A stretch of DNA of 64,000 nt from Gp6-AA40 sp036407095 (GCA_036407095.1 DASWZV010000129.1:124001-188000), one strand, 5' to 3'. Positions 7,658 through 16,410 are shown, counted from the stretch's first letter. Notes: generated from the letters alone by a model not told the origin. Program-made: numbers and translations.

Positions 7658-8626
7658 TCATGCCACCAACTCGCTCACGCCGAACGATTGGGCTTGCCCC
7701 TGCCACTGCGTCCTTCGCAGGAACTGCTCCCAGCTGCCGCCGTTCGGGTTCACTTGCCGGCTCCACAGCAGATCGCGATCTTTGTGGTAGTACCCGTACT
7801 CCACCGCATACTCCGCCATCCCCACGAGCTCGGACACGAACAGCTCGTTGGCGCCAAGGGCGGGAAAGTGGTGGAGCAACTCTTCGCGCCTGAACGCCGA
7901 GCGGTATGCGGCCTTCTTCCCGGTGACGCGCGTAAATGTGTCGATCATCTCGTTGGGCGAGATGATGTCGCCGATCACCGGCAAGGACTTGCCGGCGTAC
8001 TTCTCGGGATTGGCGAAGATCTCCAGAACCGCAGGGCCCGTCGCTGTCAGCGGATCGACAAACGGCGCACGGAAGTCTCCAGGCAAGTAGATGGGAAACA
8101 CCAACGTGCCGCCATCCATGCGTGGCGCGTAGTATTCGATCGCGTTGGTGAAAAAGAAGGCCATGTAGACAAACGAGCTGGTGACGGGCAGCGCGCGAAT
8201 GTACTCCTCGACTTTGGCTTTGTCGGTGAAGTGCGGCACCCACTTCTTGCCCCCAGTCGTTTTTTCTACGTTCTCAAGGGAACTGAAAATGATGTGTGGC
8301 ACCCCTGCTTGAACGGCGGCATCGGCTAGCTGCTTGCCAAGTTCTGTCTCGTGCGTTGCCGGCGGCGGGATCACCGGCGTCATCAGAAACACGCCCTGCG
8401 AGCCACGGAACGCCTTCACGAAATCTTCCTTGTGTCCCATCTCGAGCGGCACGGTCATGAGCTCCGCGCCTTGTCGCGCCAGGCGTTGCGCCTCAGGGGC
8501 GTCGACCCGTCGCGTGAGGGCGCGTACGCGATAGCGCCCGTCTTGCAGCAAGGTGTGCGCGACGCTGCGGCCTTGCTTGCTCAGCGCGCCCACGACCGTT
8601 ATAAGTGGTTTGCTGTTTTGTGACAT
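7658..8626 (-). CDS. NmrA-like NAD(P)-binding protein
   Basis: An atypical short-chain dehydrogenase of the NmrA type, 322 aa. The N-terminal Rossmann strand and glycine-rich loop read ITVVGALSKQGRSVAHTLL. They are followed by RVRALTRR, the usual dinucleotide-phosphate-binding arginines, and later VFLMTPVIPP. A strong AGGAGG ribosome site precedes the ATG. Family members are redox sensors or reductases; no substrate can be inferred here. It lies just downstream of the four-gene island operon and could be read through from it, but a 51-bp gap and its own ribosome site argue for a separate unit. Confidence 0.82.
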   Translation of the reverse strand: MSQNSKPLITVVGALSKQGRSVAHTLLQDGRYRVRALTRRVDAPEAQRLARQGAELMTVPLEMGHKEDFVKAFRGSQGVFLMTPVIPPPATHETELGKQLADAAVQAGVPHIIFSSLENVEKTTGGKKWVPHFTDKAKVEEYIRALPVTSSFVYMAFFFTNAIEYYAPRMDGGTLVFPIYLPGDFRAPFVDPLTATGPAVLEIFANPEKYAGKSLPVIGDIISPNEMIDTFTRVTGKKAAYRSAFRREELLHHFPALGANELFVSELVGMAEYAVEYGYYHKDRDLLWSRQVNPNGGSWEQFLRRTQWQGQAQSFGVSELVA

Positions 8627-8677
8627 CTGCTGCCTCCTGTTCGTCGCGGCTCACAAGCACCTCGGCGCGGGAAAAAC

Positions 8678-10177
8678 TCAGTTGGTCTTGCACACAGGGG
8701 TTCGCCCTTCTGACCGGAGCGCCGACTCGCCCAGGAATCTGACGCTTCGGAACAGCGGTCCATCCCGTTCGGGCTCCCCTCTCATGCGAAGCGCGAGATT
8801 GATCAACGCGTGGTTGAGATACGGCAGACTCCGGCCGTCCAGAACAGGTCTTCCGAAGCGCCTCACGGTCCAGAGGAAAGGCGCCTCTCCGTCGTAGTCG
8901 TCGGACGGCTCGAACAGGCGCCCTGCCAATCCCGTTTCTGCGCACGCCGACAGGACGTAGCTTCCTCCGTAGGCCGCGTTTCTGTACGGTTCCTCGCTGT
9001 CGAACGTTTTGAAAATCGAAGCGGCTCGCCGCATGATCAATGCCGGTATCACGCTCAGATCAGCGAAGAGCCACGCAGTCTCAATCGTGTACGAATCGTA
9101 CATGCTGTAGTCGAGCGGATCGGCCTTGGTATAACCGGCATATTGCATGGCGAGTTCCCTGATCGCGCCTTCGAGGTCGGGGAACACGTCGGACAGCAGT
9201 CCGAGATTGTGGAGGGCCACAAAGTAGTACTGCCCCATTGGGAACAGTTGCTTCGCGGGGAGCGACCGAAACAATCGGGCCGCTTCCGCCAGCCAATCTC
9301 GCCTGTAGGTCAGGTACTCGGGTTTCCGCAGAATCGCGATTGTGTTGAGCGTGATCATCAGCGGGTAGGTGTCGTCCCACGGAATGGCCACGCCGAATTT
9401 CTCATCGTAGTAGGCGAGGAGCTCCTTCAGGTAGTCCCGCCGGTCGCTGCAGACGACATCATCGAAGCCTAGAACACTGGCCATCGCGATCACCATCGCA
9501 CCGCCCCGGCCGCGGTAGTAGTGGCTGGGCACCTCGCTCATGAGATCGAGAGCCTCCCGCACGTGGTGGCTCCCCGCCTGCGTCAAGGCGTCGACCCTCC
9601 CCAGCTTGCCCAAGGCGACGAAGAGATTGACGTACATCTGCAATCGCTCGTAGGGCCCCTTCTCCCCGTGTGTGTCCGTGACTTCGTGAAATCGGATCTG
9701 CCGGATCTCGTCGAGCAGAATCCTCACGACGTCAAACCTCGGACGTGTCAACACGCCGACATCCCACCCTTGCGCGACACACGCCTCGACGAGAATGGTG
9801 CAGGCGGTGGCGTGGAGGAAGCGATCTTCGATCGCCGACAGGCCTTCGACGATCTCAACGAGCGTCATGGTGGCCCTGTCAGCCGGCAGAGGGTCGTAGT
9901 AAGTGTTGGTGGCGAGGATCAGACTCGTCAGCTTGCCCGCGAACGCGCTGAAAGGATTTGAGGGCGCGCGCTTCTCGAGTATGGCGACGATCTCCTCGAT
10001 GCCGGATGCGAGGCGTGGATCGAAGTTCATCGGGTGCTGCCCGAGCCCGACGCCTCGCACGTATCGGCTCCAGGGGCTGAAGAGGACTCGCGTCTCTCTG
10101 GTCAGATTCTCGATCCCCCTGCGCACGCCGGCTTGTCTGGCGGGCATGTCCTCCGCCGCAGTTTCCATCGTCGTCAT
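8678..10177 (-). CDS. all-helical protein of unknown family, last gene of the island operon
   Basis: This 499-aa protein has no signal peptide or membrane segment and is predicted by eye to be almost all alpha-helical. Recognisable blocks include PSHYYRGRGGAMVIAMASVL, AIPWDDTYPLMITLNTIAIL and QYYFVALHNLGLLSDVFPDL. The evenly spaced helices suggest an alpha-alpha solenoid or toroid, the fold used by terpene cyclases among others, but no catalytic signature of a known family is present. The ATG at 10175-10177 overlaps the stop of the kinase-fold gene (ATGA), which fixes the start and implies equimolar co-translation. Function unknown. Confidence 0.7.
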   Translation of the reverse strand: MTTMETAAEDMPARQAGVRRGIENLTRETRVLFSPWSRYVRGVGLGQHPMNFDPRLASGIEEIVAILEKRAPSNPFSAFAGKLTSLILATNTYYDPLPADRATMTLVEIVEGLSAIEDRFLHATACTILVEACVAQGWDVGVLTRPRFDVVRILLDEIRQIRFHEVTDTHGEKGPYERLQMYVNLFVALGKLGRVDALTQAGSHHVREALDLMSEVPSHYYRGRGGAMVIAMASVLGFDDVVCSDRRDYLKELLAYYDEKFGVAIPWDDTYPLMITLNTIAILRKPEYLTYRRDWLAEAARLFRSLPAKQLFPMGQYYFVALHNLGLLSDVFPDLEGAIRELAMQYAGYTKADPLDYSMYDSYTIETAWLFADLSVIPALIMRRAASIFKTFDSEEPYRNAAYGGSYVLSACAETGLAGRLFEPSDDYDGEAPFLWTVRRFGRPVLDGRSLPYLNHALINLALRMRGEPERDGPLFRSVRFLGESALRSEGRTPVCKTN

Positions 10178-11706
10178 AGCTGCTTCTCCACGGTCGCTCC
10201 GGTTCGGTGGGCCGCCGTTCTGACGCCCTGATTGAAGGCACACCGGGGGAGGGCTGGGATGTCAAACCCTAGATAGTGGCGTACCCGGCCGTGCAGCATG
10301 TCGACCGCCAGATTCAGCCACTTGATGCCTTCTGCATACAGGGCTACCGCGCGACGCTGGCTGAAGGGGTCATCGTGCAGGACGCCATGGGCACTCTTCG
10401 TCACATGAAAGGGCGGCATGGCGGCAAAGTGCGTACCCATCACGAACACGAAACGAATCAGCCAATACGGGTCGTCTCGTACGAATGACCGTTGCGGGTC
10501 ATCCAGCGACCACGCTCTGGTCATCACTTCTTTGAAGTGACCCGCCAACCCGTCGTACGAGCGCCGGTACGGACAATCGCGGTGGATGGCTATCCGCAGA
10601 TCGGCTCCCTCAGGCCGCATGTGCATCGTCAAGTCGAAGTATTCGCCGTGAATCGCGTCGTAGTTACCGAGGGAATTGTGCCAAGGCTTGTTGTCGTACA
10701 TCGGATCGTCGGAGCCGGTGTCCCTCCCGCCTTCATGGAAGCCGATGGCTCGGGGATCGAGAAACCTGATCCCGATCTCGTGCGCGGCAAAGCTCGCGTC
10801 TCCTCTTCGCATCGCCGCGAGAATCGGCGCGGGGTTCGTGATCTTGATGTTCTCGGTGTTGGTATCTCCGATGACGAGCGCATGGTAGCCGGGTTCGAGA
10901 ACCGCAGACAGCTCGGACCGGCCACGAAGCTCGGCGAGCAACGCGCCGATGTTGAGGTACGTCCGGCCATTGATGTGAATGCGGTCGGATGCGACGAGCT
11001 GGTCGCAAAAAGTTCGCGGCGCCGTGCGGCGCGCGAGCGCCAGGCGCTCGACGATCTTGGTGAAGTAGGAGGGCTCGATCGTCGGCCGAGCGGGCACCCG
11101 GATGCGGTGGCAGTGAATCCTCTCGGCGAGGACGCTGAAGACCATTTCGTAGAGCCTGGCCACAATCGCCGGCGGCGGCCCGTGTCGCCGCACGAGCTCA
11201 CTGATCTCTATTCCGGGCACGAAGCTCATGTCATAGAAGAGCTCGTGAAACACGCCACCGCGCGCCTCGGCCTCAGCGTCCGACGGATCGGCGGCGATGG
11301 TTCGCTCGTGGAGGTCGAGCACCTTCGGGAAAAAGGCCTGGACGTCGGGGGGGAGCTGCTCGAGGAAGAGGACCTGGCTCCTGGCTTTGGCAAAGGGCGG
11401 CAGCATGACGCCGGCGCCGTGCCGATCCCAGGCCGGGGTCACTAGCCGTTCGCTCAGGACCTTTCGCACTCTGAGGCCATCCTCGCCGGGCACTTCGAGG
11501 ATGAGGGTGAGAGACTCGCTGCCGCCACGGCCGAAACCGACGACCTTCTCACCGGGATTCACGTACGCGCGATGCGCGGACGCCGCGAACCGCGCTGGAT
11601 CCGAAAGAACCGCGGGAGCGCCTGGTCCCCACGCACCGCGACGTCGGAAGAGCGCGTGATGCGTGAACCGATCACCACGAGGCGCGACGCTTGAGACGCT
11701 GTCCAT
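10174..11706 (-). CDS. kinase-fold (aminoglycoside/choline-kinase-like) protein
   Basis: This 510-aa protein has the landmarks of a protein-kinase-like phosphotransferase. They are a glycine-rich strand FGRGGSESLTLILEV near residue 60, a candidate lysine in RVRKVLSE, and a catalytic-loop-like YHALVIGDTNTENIKI. A metal-binding-loop-like IRFLDPRAIGF is followed by DDPMYDNKPWHNSLGNYDAIHGEY. That last block resembles the DPxYDxAKLxHS pattern of capsule-type phosphotransferases. It starts 12 bases after the acyltransferase stop and overlaps the following gene. It probably phosphorylates a small molecule; the substrate is unknown. Confidence 0.65.
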   Translation of the reverse strand: MDSVSSVAPRGDRFTHHALFRRRGAWGPGAPAVLSDPARFAASAHRAYVNPGEKVVGFGRGGSESLTLILEVPGEDGLRVRKVLSERLVTPAWDRHGAGVMLPPFAKARSQVLFLEQLPPDVQAFFPKVLDLHERTIAADPSDAEAEARGGVFHELFYDMSFVPGIEISELVRRHGPPPAIVARLYEMVFSVLAERIHCHRIRVPARPTIEPSYFTKIVERLALARRTAPRTFCDQLVASDRIHINGRTYLNIGALLAELRGRSELSAVLEPGYHALVIGDTNTENIKITNPAPILAAMRRGDASFAAHEIGIRFLDPRAIGFHEGGRDTGSDDPMYDNKPWHNSLGNYDAIHGEYFDLTMHMRPEGADLRIAIHRDCPYRRSYDGLAGHFKEVMTRAWSLDDPQRSFVRDDPYWLIRFVFVMGTHFAAMPPFHVTKSAHGVLHDDPFSQRRAVALYAEGIKWLNLAVDMLHGRVRHYLGFDIPALPRCAFNQGVRTAAHRTGATVEKQL

Positions 11707-11718
11707 CTGATCGCCACG

Positions 11719-12813
11719 TCAACTAAGAGCAGGGGACTCGCAGCCGGACCATCGATGCCAGTGAGTCATCCAGTCCGGAACAGAAGGCGGCCCCACGTAC
11801 TCCATCAGGGGCGTGGTAAGCCGGTTGCGTTCGATCAGGAGCCGGGTCTTTCCTCCCAGGCCGAGCTCGATGATGACGTCAGCTCGCAGCTTTTCCGCAA
11901 TGCGGGTGGTCTCCGATGACCGCATTGGCTCGTCGGCCATCGCAAAGACCGCGCGAGCCACCTCGGTCCGCGTAGCGAGGATTCCCGATCCGTTGTTTGA
12001 GATCACCGGAATAGCCGGATCGAAGAACTGCACACCCGTGCCGGCGACAAAGGCCTCGAGCCTGCGGCGCAGGTCCGACATGCGCCGCGAATGGGCAAGG
12101 AATCTCGTGGGGGGCTTGAGACTCGCGAACGTCGCCTCGGGAAAGCGACTGCGCATCAGGCGTTCGAAGCATCCGACGGCGGTCTCAGCGACATAGGCAT
12201 TGAACTGGCCCGGCCGTCCTTCGCAGAAATACTTGTGGACCTCGAACTTGTCGCCAAGCGCGCTGGCCAGCGCCGCCTGGACGGTCTCGGGCTCGCTCGT
12301 CTGAATCCCGAGAACGCAAAACGCTTCCGGCACGTCCGACCGCAGGATGCCGCGACTGAATTCCCGGGCCACGCGAGCCGCGTCACCAACCGATAGAGCG
12401 CGGGACGCCGCCGCCGCGATGAGGACGCCAAGACTTTCGCCAGTAAACGCTTTGAACCGGACTGTGGTGCGCGACAGGTGGACGTGGTGTTCGAAGTGCG
12501 CGAGCAGTGCCAGGTTATGAACGAGAAACGCGGCGGTGAGAAGACCCGCTTTCTCAGCTGGGTGCGAAGGCAGATTCGCATCGGTGAAAAAGAGCCGCTC
12601 GGGTTGCGGCGTGACGTCGTCCGTGTAACCCAGGGCGGCCGCCGCGTCCCGATAGATGCGTCGTACTTGCGGAATTCCGGAGGCGTGCAGCGTGGCTCCG
12701 AGGTCCCTGTAGGCATCGAGACTACCAAGGCCCGGAAAGAAGCCGATCGCCTCGATGATGTCGCGCTTTACACGCCACACCGGATCGGGCGACATCGAGC
12801 GATCCCCAGTCAT
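11719..12813 (-). CDS. FabD-like acyltransferase (malonyl-CoA:ACP transacylase fold)
   Basis: This 364-aa protein shows the acyltransferase landmarks in order. They are FFPGLGS near the N-terminus, the nucleophile elbow TGESLGVL, the catalytic-histidine region RFLAHSRRM, PVISNNGSGIL and the C-terminal DVIIELGLGGKTRLL. The family moves acyl groups from CoA to a carrier protein. No acyl carrier protein or ketosynthase gene is in the window, so the acceptor may be unusual. The start is fixed by an ATGA overlap with the REC-MEDS regulator upstream, placing it under that regulator's promoter. Confidence 0.82.
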   Translation of the reverse strand: MTGDRSMSPDPVWRVKRDIIEAIGFFPGLGSLDAYRDLGATLHASGIPQVRRIYRDAAAALGYTDDVTPQPERLFFTDANLPSHPAEKAGLLTAAFLVHNLALLAHFEHHVHLSRTTVRFKAFTGESLGVLIAAAASRALSVGDAARVAREFSRGILRSDVPEAFCVLGIQTSEPETVQAALASALGDKFEVHKYFCEGRPGQFNAYVAETAVGCFERLMRSRFPEATFASLKPPTRFLAHSRRMSDLRRRLEAFVAGTGVQFFDPAIPVISNNGSGILATRTEVARAVFAMADEPMRSSETTRIAEKLRADVIIELGLGGKTRLLIERNRLTTPLMEYVGPPSVPDWMTHWHRWSGCESPALS

Positions 12814-13850
12814 CGCAGAAGAGCGCCGCCAGCGGGCGGCGCGTAGCTGATCGCCCAATGCTCGCCGCAGACACCCGCGAACAGCGCCGCCTCGTCCTGG
12901 TGTCGCGGGTTCGTGAACGGATAGCAGCAGACGGTGAGCATGGGAAGCGGACCCGTCAGATCGTTCCAGAGTCGCTCGCTGATAACGGCGGTGTCGTAGT
13001 CGCGGTTTCGATAGAGCGCGGCAACCACCTCGCCAATGAGCGTCAGGCGAGCCTGCCGCCCTCGTGGAGATGCGAGGCGGCCCCGATCGAGCGCTTCGAC
13101 CGCTCGCGCGAGGCGCATCGGGTCGAAACGTCCGTCCGGCATGATCTGCGACAGCGCCTCGACAACGTCCTGCTCAACAAGGCGTCCCTGCTGTATCAGC
13201 GCGGGCACGCTGTAACGCTCTTTCAAGTGCTGCGTGATGCCCGCCCGGATCGCCTCCCGTGCCAGCACCACCACCGTGTCGCCTCGCTCAAGTGCGGCGT
13301 CGGCGAGGCGGACTGCGCCATGGATCAGAGCGGGATCCGAGTTGTAGAAAAGCGCCGCATGTCCTCCGCGGCTGCTGGCGATCGTCGAGAGCGTCGTCAA
13401 GGACGGCACGAACAACTGACCGTCCAGCACGTGATCCAACGCGCCGACCAAGTCGGAGCCGATGCGCGTCTTCAGGACATATCCCGCGGCGCCCGTACCG
13501 AAAGCCGCCGTGACGTACTCGTCCGATTCGTGCATCGTCAGGAACAAGACCCTCGTGCGCGGCGCCGCCCGCCTTAACTCCCGGGCCGCTGCGAAGCCGT
13601 CGATTTCCGGCATCGTAATGTCGAGCACGACGACGTCTGGGTCGAGGCGTACCGTTGCGTCGATTGCCTGGCGAGCGTCAACGACCGCAGCCACCACCTG
13701 GAAGTCCTGCGACACCAGCTTCGAGACCGCGTCGAGCAGGGATCGATTGTCGTCAGCTAGGACGACCCGTGGCCGCGCATCGCCGCTCGATTCACAGCGT
13801 GCCGACGGCTTGCAGAATTGACCTCGCACACGAAGTCGAAGCATAGCCAT
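12810..13850 (-). CDS. response regulator with REC and MEDS domains
   Basis: A receiver domain spans residues about 27-150, with acidic pair D33-D34, phosphoacceptor D77 in VVVLDITMPEIDG and the conserved lysine in YVLKTR. It is followed by a MEDS domain (GGHAALFYNSDPALIHGAV to RLWNDLTGPLPMLTVCCYP). MEDS is the sensory domain of DcmR-like regulators and often sits beside histidine kinases. No DNA-binding domain is seen, so output may be by ligand or protein interaction. Its stop overlaps the acyltransferase start (ATGA). A paralogue lies at 15352-16410. Confidence 0.85.
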   Translation of the reverse strand: MAMLRLRVRGQFCKPSARCESSGDARPRVVLADDNRSLLDAVSKLVSQDFQVVAAVVDARQAIDATVRLDPDVVVLDITMPEIDGFAAARELRRAAPRTRVLFLTMHESDEYVTAAFGTGAAGYVLKTRIGSDLVGALDHVLDGQLFVPSLTTLSTIASSRGGHAALFYNSDPALIHGAVRLADAALERGDTVVVLAREAIRAGITQHLKERYSVPALIQQGRLVEQDVVEALSQIMPDGRFDPMRLARAVEALDRGRLASPRGRQARLTLIGEVVAALYRNRDYDTAVISERLWNDLTGPLPMLTVCCYPFTNPRHQDEAALFAGVCGEHWAISYAPPAGGALLR

Positions 13851-13876
13851 CGCAGGCGCCGATTCAGCCCCAGGAT

Positions 13877-13907
13877 GCTTAACGAATCGTGTCGAGGCTT
13901 AATCAAT
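13877..13907 (-). promoter_or_regulatory. direct repeat, candidate operator of the island operon
   Basis: On the minus strand ATTGATTAAGC and ATTCGTTAAGC (9 of 11 identical) repeat at a 20-bp period. They lie in the 79-bp gap upstream of the REC-MEDS gene. Two helical turns is the typical spacing of AraC-family half-sites, and an AraC-type regulator is encoded immediately upstream. Confidence 0.45.
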
Positions 13908-13929
13908 TCTGCGTGCCGCTCGATCGCAA

Positions 13930-14979
13930 TCAGGGGTGGTGTTGACTGAAGGCGCGAAAACCAGAGGGGCTGAGACCAAGAAAACGCCGGAACTCCGCAT
14001 CAAACTGCGCTGGGTGGTTGAAGCCGAGAAGGCGACAGGCGATCTGCTTGACATGTTCGTTTGTGTCGGTCAGGGCCGCGAGGCTGGGACGAAGAGCGAA
14101 GGCCGTTCGCCACTCGGTGAAATCAACTCCTGTTTCGCGCGAAATCAGTCGACTCAGGTGCGACGGGACGACGTTGTGATTCTTGGCGATCTCTTCCAGC
14201 TTCAATCGCTTGCCTTGAGCTGCGGCCGACTCCAGCGCATTGAGCGCAGCGATCACGCGCGGGTCTCTCGGCACTGGCTTCTCGAGGGCATCGAGAACGA
14301 TGATCTGAATGCGTTCCGCCAACCACGCCGAACCATATGGACCCGCGTTTATCGCGAGCCTGAGTGCTCGGGCGCAGGCCAGGAAAGCTGGCATCGGTAG
14401 CGCCGGATCGAGTAACGCGCGCATCACGCCTCCGATCAGCGCTCGGTAGGCTGTTGCCTCATGTCTTACTGACACGGTCGCGTCTTTCAAGCGTCGCGTG
14501 AGCGACTGCAGGGCTTCGAGCAATGCAGCCAACGACCTACGCGACGGTATTCGAAGACCGTCAACGACGTTGGCTTTCTGATTCGAATTGCCGCTCACCG
14601 CCGCTCGGCGCCTGATGAGTCGATCGAGCGAGACGCTCAATTCATTGGCGAAGACGGGCTTTCCTTGAAAACCCTCGACACCAAGCTGGCCCGCGACTCG
14701 CGCAGATTCAAAATCACCAAAGCCCGTCACCACCAGGACGGGAGTCATCACTCCGTCGGCGCGGAGTCTGGCAAGTACCGTCAGACCCGGGATATCCGGA
14801 AGCATGAGATCTAACAGGATCGCGTCGTAACCGATGGGAGCCAGCGCTAAGGCTGCAGCGCCGGTCACCGCGCACTGAATATGAAAGCCTTCCAGCTCGA
14901 GGAGACGGACGTCCGGGCTCGAAGGGCAGATATCGTCGTCGATCCAGAGCACCCGCGGGCGTTCAGTATCTGAATGCAC
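13930..14979 (-). CDS. response regulator with AraC-type DNA-binding domain
   Basis: This 349-aa protein begins with a receiver domain (RVLWIDDDICPSSPDVRLLE, phosphoacceptor D57 in AILLDLMLPDIPG). A linker of about 100 residues with helical sequence follows. The C-terminal AraC-type double helix-turn-helix covers residues about 245-345 (LKLEEIAKNHNVVPSHLSRL and QIACRLLGFNHPAQFDAEFR). It is the only evident DNA-binding regulator of the island and probably controls the operon that starts 79 bp downstream. No cognate histidine kinase is present, only a possible fossil at 16407-16469. Confidence 0.87.
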   Translation of the reverse strand: MHSDTERPRVLWIDDDICPSSPDVRLLELEGFHIQCAVTGAAALALAPIGYDAILLDLMLPDIPGLTVLARLRADGVMTPVLVVTGFGDFESARVAGQLGVEGFQGKPVFANELSVSLDRLIRRRAAVSGNSNQKANVVDGLRIPSRRSLAALLEALQSLTRRLKDATVSVRHEATAYRALIGGVMRALLDPALPMPAFLACARALRLAINAGPYGSAWLAERIQIIVLDALEKPVPRDPRVIAALNALESAAAQGKRLKLEEIAKNHNVVPSHLSRLISRETGVDFTEWRTAFALRPSLAALTDTNEHVKQIACRLLGFNHPAQFDAEFRRFLGLSPSGFRAFSQHHP

Positions 14980-15351
14980 GGCGCCTCCCGCAGTCGACGA
15001 TTCGAACGACTGTGCCGGAGGGCGCGGCGGGCACGTCGCACAACGGATCCTGGACTAAACCGTTTCGCGTCTCGGACAGCGACCCGCGCTGTCATTCGAA
15101 AGGAGCAATCCCGACCGGCTCGGCCCCGAGCAGATCCGCACTTACCAGTTCCATGCCACGAACCGCGCCGATGATTACGCTGAATTCGGTCACCGACACA
15201 ATGTCGCGTCACTTGATCCGGTCGCCACGCGCAAGGCTTGGGCGCACGACCTGATCGCTTGCAATGCCAACGAGTTGTGGCGTTCATGCGAAGGGCCGAC
15301 CGTACTGGCACGAAAAATCCGCGAGATGCCGCGGTCTAGAAGGAAACTTCG
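14980..15351. other. 372-bp divergent intergenic region between the two regulators
   Basis: This region separates the AraC-type regulator (minus) from the second REC-MEDS gene (plus) and must hold both promoters. I see no convincing -35/-10 pair. An AGAAGGAA ribosome site precedes the plus-strand ATG. The middle contains a stop-free plus frame with a recombinase-like remnant, listed separately. Confidence 0.5.
15092..15160 (+). pseudogene. remnant of a tyrosine-recombinase N-terminal domain
   Basis: A stop-free plus-strand frame from about 15059 to the TGA at 15353-15355 contains the peptide ERSNPDRLGPEQIRTYQFH. This closely resembles the SAM-like N-terminal core of tyrosine recombinases (pattern SPDRLGPEEIRxYQL). 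The sequence after it does not match the family, and no start or catalytic domain is present. I infer a fossil of an integrase inserted beside the regulators. The match is short, so chance cannot be excluded. Confidence 0.35.
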
Positions 15352-16410
15352 ATGAACAGTTTTGATGCTTCGAGTCGAAAAAAAATTGTGATCAGTCCCC
15401 GGAAACGAAGCAAAGACGTGTATCCTTCCGCGGTCGTGACATCCCGACCTGCCACGCTTCAAAAGGCAGCTCCCGCGAAGCCGAAGGTTCTCCTGGTCGA
15501 CGATCATCCCGAGGTCTTGCGATCGATCTCGCGGATGCTTGCGTTCGACTTCGAGATTGCCGCCCTCGCCACCGACGGTGCGCAAGCGCTCGAGCAGTCC
15601 CGTCGCGTCGAGCCCGACGTGGTCGTGCTCGACATCACGATGCCCGGCCTCGACGGCTTTCAAACCGCTCGCGAGCTGACGCGCAACGGGACAGGTCCAC
15701 GCGTCGTGTTCCTGACCATGCACGACGCAGAGGAATTCATCACGGAGGGCTTCCGTTCAGGCGGGCGCGGCTACGTGGTCAAGACGCGCGTGCACGAAGA
15801 TCTCGTCCGCGCGATCGATCGAGTCCTTGCGGGACAGATGTTCGTGCCATCGCTCAAGTCGCTGTTCCTCGTCGACGAGGCGTCCTGCGGACACGCCGCG
15901 CAGTTCTACTCCGACGATCGGGCGTTCGTCGACTCGATGGGCGATTTTCTCGATGTCGCGCTGCGCTGCGGCGATACGGTATCGGTCGTCGCCAACGAAT
16001 CGTTTCGGGTGGGTCTAGCCGAGCAACTGAACGCGCACGGGTGGAGCGTGGGTGAATCGGGAGAACACGGACGATATCGCGCGATGGATTCGGGCGAGGC
16101 GTTGGCGTCGATCATGTGTGGCGACCGTCTCGACGCCAATCGCCTCGAGCAGATCGTCGACGATCTCGAGCGCAGCCGCGTGGCCTTGGCCGAAGGACAC
16201 ACGAGAAGGCACACGATGGTCGGCGATCTCCTGGTTCCGCTCTTCTTGAACGGCAACGCACGCGCAGGCATGGAAGTGGAACGCCTGTGGAACGATCTCA
16301 CCCACGCGCTGCCGTTCATGACCGTTTGCTGCTACCCAGCCGCATGCTTTGACGCGCAATCGAGGGACACGCTCCCCGACGTGTGCGCGGAACACTGGGC
16401 GGTCGCCTAG
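15352..16410 (+). CDS. response regulator with REC and MEDS domains (second copy)
   Basis: A paralogue of the regulator at 12810-13850. An N-terminal basic extension of about 40 residues precedes the receiver domain (KVLLVDDHPEVLRS, phosphoacceptor D94 in VVVLDITMPGLDGF, lysine in YVVKTR). The MEDS domain runs from CGHAAQFYSDDRAFVDSMGD to RLWNDLTHALPFMTVCCYP. The same domain order and a nearly identical MEDS C-terminus argue for duplication within the island. It is transcribed away from the operon. The ribosome site AGAAGGAA lies seven bases before the ATG. Confidence 0.85.
   Translation: MNSFDASSRKKIVISPRKRSKDVYPSAVVTSRPATLQKAAPAKPKVLLVDDHPEVLRSISRMLAFDFEIAALATDGAQALEQSRRVEPDVVVLDITMPGLDGFQTARELTRNGTGPRVVFLTMHDAEEFITEGFRSGGRGYVVKTRVHEDLVRAIDRVLAGQMFVPSLKSLFLVDEASCGHAAQFYSDDRAFVDSMGDFLDVALRCGDTVSVVANESFRVGLAEQLNAHGWSVGESGEHGRYRAMDSGEALASIMCGDRLDANRLEQIVDDLERSRVALAEGHTRRHTMVGDLLVPLFLNGNARAGMEVERLWNDLTHALPFMTVCCYPAACFDAQSRDTLPDVCAEHWAVA

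Noticed and set aside
7651..7665. Abutting convergent stop codons (7657/7658) as a sign of a fused gene
   Set aside because: Both genes have complete independent domains; it is only tight convergent packing.
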